DNA from: Limivivens faecihominis
GTDB taxonomy: Bacteria > Bacillota > Clostridia > Lachnospirales > Lachnospiraceae
Length of the DNA: 64,000 nt
Direction: 5' to 3'
NCBI RefSeq assembly: GCF_020686945.1
Contig: NZ_JAJEPR010000001.1
Coordinates: forward strand, 216,228 to 280,227
The position numbers were made by a program, and so were the translations under genes. The notes beneath the pieces were generated by a model, which searched no databases, was not told the DNA's origin, and worked only from the letters and a program-made list of their open reading frames with translations. This document shows positions 17,291 through 25,800 of the stretch, in pieces (position 1 is the stretch's first letter; every line of letters begins with the position of its first letter).

Positions 17291-17911
17291 ATGGTTAAGA
17301 AACTGATACTGGTTACTTCTCCGCCCGCATGCGGAAAAACTTACATTTCAAAAGCACTTGCAGCACGTCTGGAGCATGTAGTATATCTGGATAAAGATAC
17401 GCTCATCACCCTTTCCAAGCAGATTTTTAAAGTGGCGAATCAGCCCTACAACCGCAGCAGCCAGTTCTTCGAGGACAACATCCGCGATTACGAGTATGAC
17501 TGTGTTGTGGATCTGGCTCTGGAAGCTCTGGATTATGAGGACAAGGTGCTGATCAATGCTCCCTTTACCCGCGAGATCCGCGATATGGACTACATCAAAG
17601 GCCTGGAGAAAAAGCTCGCTGAGAAAAACGCCACCCTCGTGGTTGTCTGGGTTGAGACCTCTCCGGAGATCGTTCATAAGCGCATGATCGACAGAAACTC
17701 TGACAGAGATACCTGGAAGCTGGAGCACTGGGATGAGTACATCGCAGGCTGTAACTTTGAGATTCCGGAGAATCTCAAACGTCCGGGAGCCAAAGATTCC
17801 CTTATTATCTTTAAGAATAACAATGAGAAAGAATTTGAGAATTCCATGAAGAAATGTGTTTCCATTCTGGATGAAACCATGAACGAGGATTCCCTTCAGC
17901 AGGTAGGCTGA
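17291..17911 (+). CDS. P-loop kinase / AAA-type ATP-binding protein, substrate unknown
   Basis: 206-aa single-domain P-loop NTPase. Walker A is SPPACGKT (residues 10-17) with a cysteine before the glycine, followed by YLDKDT, INAPFTREIRD, the hydrophobic strand TLVVVWVETSPE (Walker B-like) and an Arg-rich lid (RMIDRNSDRDTWKLEHWDEY). This layout recalls small-molecule or polynucleotide kinases and zeta-type proteins. The ATG at 17291 is chosen because GAAGGAAGGA lies just before it and because the upstream frame is leader. Its position between glycosidase genes and a shared operator suggest a sugar-linked role. A terminator follows. Confidence 0.8.
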   Translation: MVKKLILVTSPPACGKTYISKALAARLEHVVYLDKDTLITLSKQIFKVANQPYNRSSQFFEDNIRDYEYDCVVDLALEALDYEDKVLINAPFTREIRDMDYIKGLEKKLAEKNATLVVVWVETSPEIVHKRMIDRNSDRDTWKLEHWDEYIAGCNFEIPENLKRPGAKDSLIIFKNNNEKEFENSMKKCVSILDETMNEDSLQQVG

Positions 17912-17931
17912 ATTATTTGAAAAAATATATA

Positions 17932-17972
17932 CCCCGGAACTGTGGCTGAGAAAGCTACAGTTCCGGGGTTTT
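17932..17972 (+). terminator. Rho-independent terminator after the kinase gene
   Basis: CCCCGGAACTGTGGC pairs with GCTACAGTTCCGGGG (15 bp, one wobble), then TTTTCTTG. Confidence 0.92.
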
Positions 17973-18106
17973 CTTGTTAACAGGAAAATCCATTGGAATT
18001 ACTTGTTACACAAAAAAATCCGAGCAGGATCGCATTGCGCCGGAGAGTCCTGCAAATAAGACTTTTTATCCGAAAGCAGGAGCGAAAAGTTCCTTCAGAA
18101 AACTGG

Positions 18107-18135
18107 GTGACGCAGACCAAAAACTGTGTTACACT
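18107..18135 (+). promoter_or_regulatory. Promoter of the GH38 gene
   Basis: GTGACG, 17 bp, TACACT with a TGT extension. It lies inside an open frame that continues upstream from the GH38 gene, which supports the shorter coding start at 18244. The 332-bp gap holds only the preceding terminator, this promoter and the operator below. Confidence 0.45.
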
Positions 18136-18172
18136 GACAGCACGATGCGAAATTGCACAGGCGGCCTTGTAT

Positions 18173-18185
18173 TAAAACGATTTGC
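18173..18185. promoter_or_regulatory. LacI-type operator core before GH38
   Basis: TAAAACGATTTGC contains AAAACGATTT, the same ten bases as the cores at 6430 and 17080, about 30 bp after the predicted transcription start. This would put the alpha-mannosidase in the same regulon. Confidence 0.45.
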
Positions 18186-18243
18186 AGGGACTGCCAATAT
18201 CATAACGCCGCCGGAAAAACGATGGACGGAAAGCGAGGATCAT

Positions 18244-20979
18244 ATGAAGACAACCGTACACATCATCTCTCATTCCCACTGGGACCGGGAGTGGTATTTA
18301 CCTTTTGAGAAACACAGAGTCAAACTCATCGAACTGATGGATAACGCCATGGAGCTTTTTGAAAAGGATGAGCGTTACCGGAATTTCCATCTGGACGGGC
18401 AGACCATCGTTCTGGACGACTATCTGGAGATCCACCCGGAGAACCGGGAAAAACTGAAAAAATATGTGCAGGAAGGCCGTTTCCATGTGGGCCCCTGGTA
18501 CATCCTTCAGGATGAGTTCCTGACCAGCGGTGAGGCGGCCGTGCGAAACCTCCTCACCGGCATGCGGGAGGCGAAAGAGTTCGGCGGCCTCTGCCCGGTG
18601 GGCTATTTCCCGGATGCCTTCGGAAACGCAGGTCAGATGCCCCAGCTTCTCAAGCAGGCCGGCATGAAGGCGGTGGCTTTCGGTCGCGGCGTGAAGCCTG
18701 TGGGATTTAATAATGAAGCGAAAGAGGGCGGAGCTTACGAATCCACCTATTCCGAGATGAACTGGGAGTCCATGGACGGCAGCGGCCTTCTGGGCATCCT
18801 CTTCGCCAACTGGTACAACAATGGGGCGGAGATTCCCGTGGAGCCGGAGGAGGCGAAGGAATACTGGGATCAGCGCTTCAAGGCGGCGAAGCACTTTGCC
18901 GGAACCAGCCAGCTTCTCTTCATGAACGGCTGCGACCATCAGCCTGTGCAGAAGGATCTGGGAGACGCCATCGAGACGGCCCGGAAACTCTATCCCGATA
19001 TCGATTTTATCCATTCCGATTTTGAGACCTACGTTCAGGCAGTAGAAAAGGATCTGGAAGAAAATCCCACAAACAGTCTTTCCACGGTCCGCGGCGAGCT
19101 CACGAGCCAGGAAACCGACGGCTTCTGGACTCTGGTAAACACCTGCTCCTCCCATGTGGAATTGAAAAAAGAGAACCGCCGGGGCGAGGCTGCCCTCGAA
19201 AAAGAGGCGGAGCCCCTGGCAGCTCTGGCGGCCCTGGCCGGTAAGGAATATCCCGAGGATCTTCTGCGCTACAGCTGGAAAAAGCTCATGCAGAACCATC
19301 CTCATGACAGCATCTGCGGCTGCAGTGTGGACGCGGACAACGACGAGATGAAGACCCGTTTCGACAAGAGCCGCCAGGTGGCCGAGACCGTGACGGAGGA
19401 GAGCGCGAAATATCTGGCAGATCAGATCGATACGGAAAACGCCGGAGGCCTTCCTTTTATTGTCTTCAATCCCAGCGGCTGGGAGCGCAGCGGCCTCGTG
19501 GAAGCCATTCTTGACTATGAGCTGGATTACGACCGTTTCATCTGGAATGGCTATGACCGGATGAAGGCTCTGTCCCTTCCGGAATTTGTCCTGAAAGACG
19601 CCGATGGAAACGAGATCCCGGCGAAGGTGGAGGATCTGGGCGCGAATTTTGGTTACTTCCTGCCGGACGACCGTTTCCGCGAGCCCTACATGGCAAGACA
19701 GCTTCGCGTGACCTTCGAGGCGGAGAAGGTTCCGGCTCTGGGGCATCGCCTCTATCAGCTGAAGAAAGCCGCGCCGACGAAAGAGAAGACCAGCCTCGTC
19801 ACCGGCGAAAACACGATGGAAAATGCCTTCCTCAAAGTAGAAATTCTGAAAGACGGCACCTACACCCTGACGGAGAAAAATTCCGGCAGAACCTACGGTC
19901 CGCTGGGCTATTTTGAGGACACCGGGGACATCGGAAACGAGTACCTCTATGTGCAGCCGAAAAACACGACTCCCATTGTGACCAAGGGCACTCCGGCGAA
20001 GATCACGCTGGAGGAGGATCTGCCGTACCGGGCTGTTTACCGCATCGAAAGCCGCGTCGAGATTCCGGAAAGCGCCGATGAGACTCTGGCTGAGGAGCGG
20101 AGACGCTGCAGCGACTTCTTCGGAAGAAAAGCAGGCCGCAGCGAAAAAACGGTGCCCCTCGTTCTCACCACAAAGCTTTCCCTTGAGAAGAACGGAAAAG
20201 GCGTCAGTGCCGAGACTACCTTCGAGAATCTGGCCAAAGATCATCGGGTACGGGTGATTCTGCCCACCGGTCTTGCCACGGAGCAGCACTTCGCAGACTG
20301 CCCCTTCGAGCTTGTGAAACGGAACAATCATCACAGTGCCGGGTGGAAAAATTCCAGCGGCTGTGAGCATCAGCAGCGTTTCACAGCTATGGAGGATGAG
20401 AAGGGCGGCCTTCTCGCAGCAAACTTCGGCCTCTATGAGTACGAGATCCTGCCGGAAAAAGACAATGCCATCGCCATCACCCTGCTTCGGGCTGTGGGAG
20501 AGATGGGAGACTGGGGCGTGTTCCCGACGCCGAAGGCCCAGCTTCCGGGAACTCATACCGCCCGCTATGGAATTTACCCCTTTGAAAAAGGAAAGCTCTA
20601 TGAGACGATAAAAGAGGGAGCACAGTTCCAGACGAGCCTTCTGGCGGTCGTGACCGACGCCCACAAAGGCAGCCTTCCCGCAGAATACAGCAATCTCAGC
20701 TGGAGCGGAGAAGGAATCGAGCTCACCGCCCTCAAGGCAAGAGAGAGCGAGAGGATGCCTGAGGGAGAAAACGATCTGGTTCTCCGTTTCGTCAACCACA
20801 GCGATAAGCCCCAGCGCCTCACTGTGACGAAGCCGGCCTGGGCAGAAAAAGCTTTCCTGAGTAACGTCATCGAGGAAGAGCTCGAAAGACTCCCGGAAAC
20901 GGAATCCACCGGCGAAATTTCCGCCTACAAACATACCCTCCGCCCATACGAGATCCTGACCCTGATCCTGCGCCGGTAA
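18244..20979 (+). CDS. GH38 alpha-mannosidase
   Basis: Retaining zinc-dependent alpha-mannosidase (911 aa, normal family length) removing alpha-mannose from N-glycan or yeast-mannan fragments; no signal peptide, so cytoplasmic. The N-terminus shows the zinc motif HSHWDREW (H12, D14) and nucleophile D124 in GYFPDAFGNAGQMPQ; NHPHDSICGCSVD near residue 355 supplies another zinc histidine. The ATG at 18244 is chosen because the family start (KTTVHIISHSHWDR) follows directly and GAGG lies before it; the longer frame covers a promoter. Its stop codon TAA is the first three bases of the 15-bp R1 terminal repeat. Confidence 0.93.
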   Translation: MKTTVHIISHSHWDREWYLPFEKHRVKLIELMDNAMELFEKDERYRNFHLDGQTIVLDDYLEIHPENREKLKKYVQEGRFHVGPWYILQDEFLTSGEAAVRNLLTGMREAKEFGGLCPVGYFPDAFGNAGQMPQLLKQAGMKAVAFGRGVKPVGFNNEAKEGGAYESTYSEMNWESMDGSGLLGILFANWYNNGAEIPVEPEEAKEYWDQRFKAAKHFAGTSQLLFMNGCDHQPVQKDLGDAIETARKLYPDIDFIHSDFETYVQAVEKDLEENPTNSLSTVRGELTSQETDGFWTLVNTCSSHVELKKENRRGEAALEKEAEPLAALAALAGKEYPEDLLRYSWKKLMQNHPHDSICGCSVDADNDEMKTRFDKSRQVAETVTEESAKYLADQIDTENAGGLPFIVFNPSGWERSGLVEAILDYELDYDRFIWNGYDRMKALSLPEFVLKDADGNEIPAKVEDLGANFGYFLPDDRFREPYMARQLRVTFEAEKVPALGHRLYQLKKAAPTKEKTSLVTGENTMENAFLKVEILKDGTYTLTEKNSGRTYGPLGYFEDTGDIGNEYLYVQPKNTTPIVTKGTPAKITLEEDLPYRAVYRIESRVEIPESADETLAEERRRCSDFFGRKAGRSEKTVPLVLTTKLSLEKNGKGVSAETTFENLAKDHRVRVILPTGLATEQHFADCPFELVKRNNHHSAGWKNSSGCEHQQRFTAMEDEKGGLLAANFGLYEYEILPEKDNAIAITLLRAVGEMGDWGVFPTPKAQLPGTHTARYGIYPFEKGKLYETIKEGAQFQTSLLAVVTDAHKGSLPAEYSNLSWSGEGIELTALKARESERMPEGENDLVLRFVNHSDKPQRLTVTKPAWAEKAFLSNVIEEELERLPETESTGEISAYKHTLRPYEILTLILRR

Positions 20980-21119
20980 CTATTCAGAGCCTCAACTCGA
21001 TTCCACTGCGCTTCATCTCGTTGTGGCTTCTCGCCAAATAGATTTCCAGAAAAAAGTGTTCGTTCATGCAGGCATGACTCACACTTTTCCTGAAAATCTG
21101 CTTGGCTCTGAATAGTTAC
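20976..21119 (+). repeat. Repeat R1, copy a (MITE-like)
   Basis: 144 bp bounded by perfect 16-bp inverted repeats (GTAACTATTCAGAGCC). The interior folds back on itself. The same element lies reversed at 54571-54715. There is no coding capacity. It begins at the stop codon of GH38. Confidence 0.85.
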
Positions 21120-21151
21120 AAAAAAATCCCGTCAATTTGACGGGATTTTTT
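21120..21151. terminator. Bidirectional terminator between GH38 and GH29
   Basis: ATCCCGTCAA / TTGACGGGAT stem with an A run on the left and T run on the right, serving both convergent genes. Confidence 0.88.
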
Positions 21152-21162
21152 CATACCATATA

Positions 21163-22560
21163 TTACTCTGCTTTTTTCATCTCAAATACAAGAGCGATCG
21201 GAGCGGTACCCTGACGGTATCCTGCCGGAACGGTCAGAGTCAGGCCGCCCTCAGTCTCGGTGAAGGAAACTTCTTTTCCGCTGTCCAGCATATGGATCTC
21301 GGAGATCTTTCCGGTGTAGGGAACGAAGATTCTGGACTCCACGGATTCCTGAGCTACCGGATAGAGACGGATCGCATAGACCTTGTCACCCTTCTGAGTG
21401 AAGGACAGGTTTCCGCTCTGGTACGGAGCACAGATTCTGGTTCCGTAGATGGCCTCGCCGTAGGTCTTCATCCACTGACCGAAACCAAAGAGGCTCTCTC
21501 TGGCGTCAACCGGGATACGGCCGTCGGGCTGCGGGCTTACGTTGAGGGCCATATTTCCACCCTTGGCAACGATGTTCACAAGGAGGTTGACCAGCTCACG
21601 GGGAGTTTTGTAGCGGTCGCCGTACTCGTAGGTGAAATCAGCGCCCAGAGTCAGGCAGCTCTCCCAGGGCACGAATAAGGGCTCCTCAGGAATGCAGAGC
21701 TCCGGTGTCACATAGTTCTCGTAGGGGCCTCCGATGGTACGGTCGACGGAGAGAACCCAGGGCTGAATTTTTCTGGCTTCATCCACGATGCCGCCGAGAT
21801 CGATGTCCTGGCCGTTATCCTTGCATACCCAGCCGGCGTCGAACCAGAGGATATCGAGTTTTCCGTAGTTCTTGCAGAGCTCCAGAACCTGATTCTTCGT
21901 GAACTCCTGGAAACGGCTCCACATTTCCGGATGATCCTTGGGATCATAGGAAGGTCCGCGGGAAGTCAGGCCGTCTTTGCGAAGCTCCGGATTCCAGTAA
22001 TCCTGACAGTGCCAGTCTGCTTTGGAGAAGTAAGCGCCGATGCCGATGCCTTTCTCACGGAAAGCGTCGAACATGGATTTTACGATATCCGCATGCTCGT
22101 TCTCGTGGAAGGGGCAGTCCTCAGCGGTAACTTTGTAATCGGTGTAGGCGGTATCCCAGAGACAGAAACCGTCGTGGTGCTTCGTGGTCAGAAGAAGATA
22201 GCGGAAACCGCAGTCCTCAGCCATCTGTGCCCACTCCTCCGGCTGGAAACGCACGGGGTTGAAGGATTTGTTCAGACCGAAATACTGTTTCTTGAAAGTC
22301 TCTCCGTCGTCGGTCCAGTTGACCTGGTGGCGGGACCAGTCAGCATCCTTGTCGCTTAAAGCCCAGGAAGCAACCATGCCCAGCTCACAGTAAAGACCCC
22401 AGTGCATCATGAGGGCCAGCTTCTGATCCTGGAACCATTCCAGCTTCTCCTGAAGGATCGGCTCCTCGGGACGGCAGTAGGTCTCGGCAGCGCTGTAGTT
22501 ATGGACACCCTGAACGACGATGTCCTGCTCTTTTTCTTCGGTGTTCTCGGTTGTACTCAT
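21163..22560 (-). CDS. GH29 alpha-L-fucosidase
   Basis: Retaining alpha-fucosidase (465 aa), cytoplasmic by absence of a signal peptide. Barrel motifs: MMHWGLYCELGMVASWAL, LLLTTKHHDGFCLWDT, nucleophile D241 in ILWFDAGW. A C-terminal beta-sandwich follows. It could remove alpha-1,2/3/4/6 fucose from host glycans; subfamily and linkage cannot be called. It is transcribed towards GH38 and away from the large signalling gene, from its own promoter, with four direct repeats immediately upstream. Ribosome site AAAGGAG. Confidence 0.93.
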   Translation of the reverse strand: MSTTENTEEKEQDIVVQGVHNYSAAETYCRPEEPILQEKLEWFQDQKLALMMHWGLYCELGMVASWALSDKDADWSRHQVNWTDDGETFKKQYFGLNKSFNPVRFQPEEWAQMAEDCGFRYLLLTTKHHDGFCLWDTAYTDYKVTAEDCPFHENEHADIVKSMFDAFREKGIGIGAYFSKADWHCQDYWNPELRKDGLTSRGPSYDPKDHPEMWSRFQEFTKNQVLELCKNYGKLDILWFDAGWVCKDNGQDIDLGGIVDEARKIQPWVLSVDRTIGGPYENYVTPELCIPEEPLFVPWESCLTLGADFTYEYGDRYKTPRELVNLLVNIVAKGGNMALNVSPQPDGRIPVDARESLFGFGQWMKTYGEAIYGTRICAPYQSGNLSFTQKGDKVYAIRLYPVAQESVESRIFVPYTGKISEIHMLDSGKEVSFTETEGGLTLTVPAGYRQGTAPIALVFEMKKAE

Positions 22561-22634
22561 TTTCGTAAACTCCTTTACACATCATATTTTCAGGTAAAGC
22601 TTTCCGCGGAAATGGCGGAAAGCGAGTCACTTGC

Positions 22635-22663
22635 ATCATAGCATAGATGTGTTAAAAAGTCAT
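22635..22663 (-). promoter_or_regulatory. Promoter of the fucosidase gene
   Basis: On the minus strand ATGACT, 17 bp, TATGAT. The start would be about 70 bases before the ATG. Confidence 0.6.
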
Positions 22664-22668
22664 TCACT

Positions 22669-22718
22669 ATTTTCAAAAATATGTTCAATTATTTTGCCCT
22701 ATGTTCATTAGAATGTTC
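22669..22718. promoter_or_regulatory. Four direct repeats, likely activator site for the fucosidase
   Basis: ATTTTC at 22669 and ATGTTC at 22681, 22701 and 22713: start-to-start spacings 12, 20 and 12. Two equally built pairs sit just upstream of the -35 box of the fucosidase promoter, the normal place for an activator with tandem DNA-binding domains. The regulator is unknown; the AraC protein 5 kb away is one candidate. Confidence 0.6.
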
Positions 22719-22765
22719 AAAAAACGGAAAAATTTCTCGCGTCTGACATTTTTTTACTTTTTTCA

Positions 22766-22794
22766 GTGACGGATAGTTTTAAATATGTTAGAAT
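22766..22794 (+). promoter_or_regulatory. Promoter of the large signalling gene
   Basis: GTGACG, 17 bp, TAGAAT with an extended -10 (TGTTAGAAT). The leader to 22896 is about 95 nt. Confidence 0.55.
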
Positions 22795-22895
22795 AAAACC
22801 TTGATGTGGAGCGGAGCAGGTTTCGCCTCGAAAACAAACAGGCAGAATAGGTGGACGAAAGTTATTCAGATAAAAACAGGTAAAGGAAAGAGAGC

Positions 22896-25800
22896 ATGGG
22901 TTTGCGTAAAAAGATTTTAATAGTAGAGGATAATGAATTTAACCGGGCACTTCTGGTGGAGATCCTGTCTTCTCAATATGAAACTCTGGAGGCAGAGAAC
23001 GGAAAAGTCGGCCTGGAGATCCTGGAAAGAGAGAAAGAAGCGGTATCTTTAATTCTTCTGGATATCGTGATGCCGGTGATGAATGGGTATGAGTTCCTGG
23101 ATGCATTGAAAGCAAATCCGGCAATCGCGTCCATTCCGGTTATTGTCACGACCCAGAATGAGGGAGAAAATGACGAGATTGCAGCTCTGGAGTGCGGCGC
23201 TTCGGATTTCGTGGCCAAGCCCTATAAGGCGAAGGTGATCCTCCGGCGTGTGGCCAGCATCATCCATCTGAGGGAAAATGCGACGATGCTCAACCTTTTC
23301 CAGAAGGACCGGACCACCGGGCTTCTCAGCAAGGAATATTTCTGTCAGCAGGCGGAGAAAATCCTTCGCTCCAATCCGGACAAAACTTACGATATCATCT
23401 GTTCGGATGTGGAGAATTTCAAGCTGATCAATGATGCCTTCGGCATGCAGGGCGGAAACAAAGTGCTGAAGACCATGGGCGGGATCTGTCAGAAGTCCAC
23501 GGATACCTTAGGTGGTATCTGCAGCCGTTTCCATGCGGATCAGTTTGTCAGCATGATTGAGCATACGGAAGGATACAGTGACGAACTGTATGAGGCTCTG
23601 ACGGCAGAGACCAGGGAAAAATGCGGCATCAGCAACATCGTCATCAAGTGGGGTATCTATCAGACCGGAGACCGGAAGATTTCCGTGGAGCAGATGTACG
23701 ACTGGGCGCTCCAGGGGGCGAGAAGCATCAAGGGCCAGTACGGCCGGTATTATGCCTTCTATGATGATAAGCTTAGAAGTGAGATGCTTCGGGATCAGGC
23801 AATCCTGGACTGCATGGAGGAGGCGCTGGAGCAGGGACAGTTCCAGGTGAAGCTCCAGCCGAAATACAAGGCGGCCGGAGGCCTTTTCACCGATGCCGAG
23901 GCTCTGGTGCGCTGGTGTCATCCGGAATGGGGCATGCAGTCCCCAGCGGTTTTCATCCCGCTTTTTGAGAGAAACGGCTTCATCACCAAGCTGGACCAGT
24001 GTGTGTGGGAAAAGGTCTGCCAGCTGATGCAGCAGTGGGACAAAGATGGCCTGGAGCCCGTCAATATCTCGATCAACGTTTCCAGGGCCGACGTTTATAA
24101 TGTAAATCTTGTGGATACCCTGCTGGATCTGGTGAAGCGTTACAATATCGCGCCAAAAAGACTCCATCTGGAGATCACAGAGTCCGTGTACACGGAAAGC
24201 CCGGAGGACATTATCCAGAACGTAACCAGACTGAGGGAAAAAGGTTTCGTTGTGGAGATGGACGATTTCGGAAGCGGTTATTCTTCCTTAAATATGCTGA
24301 ACCGGATGCCGATGGATATCCTGAAGCTCGATATGCAGTTTATCCGGACGGAGATGGAGATGCCCGAAAGCCGCAGAACCCTACGCTATATCATCGGTCT
24401 GGCTCACTGGCTGAATCTAAGCGTTGTTGCCGAGGGCGTGGAAACGAAGGAGCAGCTGGAGCATTTACGAAATCTGGGCTGCGATTATATTCAGGGTTAT
24501 TATCTCGCGAAGCCCATGGATCCGGCTGATTTTGAGGAGCTGTTTCGTCAGCAGATCCCCGAGCAGGAGAAAAAGGACCAGACTTTCCAGCTCATCGGCG
24601 AGAAAAAGGAGAAAAAAGGCATCCTTCTTCTGGTGGATAACCGGGAAGAGAAGAGGCAGCAGCTGGAAAAGCTTTTTGAAGACAGTTATGAACTGGTGAC
24701 TGCTGTCAACGAGGCAGAAGTTTTGCGGAATATAGAGGGCTTTGGAAACCGGATTTCCGCCTTCCTCGTCAGCATGGCAGCTGTCCGCGAACGGGACAAC
24801 TCCGTATGGAAGAGCATCCAGCGGGAAAAGAAGGTCTGGAAGACGCCGGTTCTCGTCATGGGAGATGAGAATGAGCATACGGAGGAGGAAGCGCTGGAGA
24901 TGGGGGCGGACGATTTTGTCTTCGATACCCGGCTGGGCAGAAGTTTCCGTCTCCGTGTGGAGAAGATGCTCCGCAGAGAGCGGGCAGACGAGACCTATCT
25001 CAACAATAAGGCCCGGGAGAATCAGTTCAAGGAGCACCAGGTGGAAGAAGGGCTCAACAAACAGGGCCGTTACTCCACGGACTATCGGATGAAGAAGAAG
25101 GACGGCACCTATATCTGGATTCATGATACGGGCTGCTGTATCGAGACCGAGGACGGCCGGGAGGGCCGGATGGCGGTCTGCATGGATATCACCGAGGATA
25201 AGAAGCGGGAACAGAAGGAGAAAGAGCTCTACGAAAAGGAACTGAGCTATTTTACGCTTCTTCCCTTCTCTGAGGGCGGCGCTCAGGGCCGCATCAACCT
25301 CACTGCGGACCGGATGGAGAGCTGTGTCATGACCGCTGACGTGGTTCCGGCCAAGGTTGGCGAGAGCTTCGAGACCACGATGGAGCATTTTGCAGACTCG
25401 GCTGTGGATCCGGCGGACCGCATGAGAGTGCGTCAGATCATGCAGCGGGAAAAAGTTCTCGAGAGCTTTTACACCGGCAAGCAGGACTACCATTTTGAGT
25501 TCCAGCGGAGAAGAGACAACAATACGGTCTTTTACGGAAGCACCGATTTCCGCCTCTGTCTGAATCCGGAGGGCGGCGATGTGATCTGCTTCTTCTACAC
25601 GCTGAATGTGACCGAGCAGAAGGCGCAGGAGCTTCTTTTCCGCAAAGTGACGGAGATGGAGTACGACCTGATCTGCGACATCGATCTCAAGACCGGACGG
25701 CATCGCGTTGTGGCAGTCAGTGACCAGTGTAAGGAAAATGCCTTGAGCGGAGGCGTTTTCGCCGATGAGATCTGGAAGGTGGCTGACCGTTTCATGGACG

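Noticed and set aside
17974..18243. 90-residue N-terminal extension of GH38
   Set aside because: It would include promoter elements and an operator, has no ribosome site, and GH38 proteins normally begin right at the HSHWDRE region.
18298..20934. Open frame of 878 codons opposite GH38
   Set aside because: Antisense shadow caused by codon bias; the forward frame shows complete GH38 motifs.
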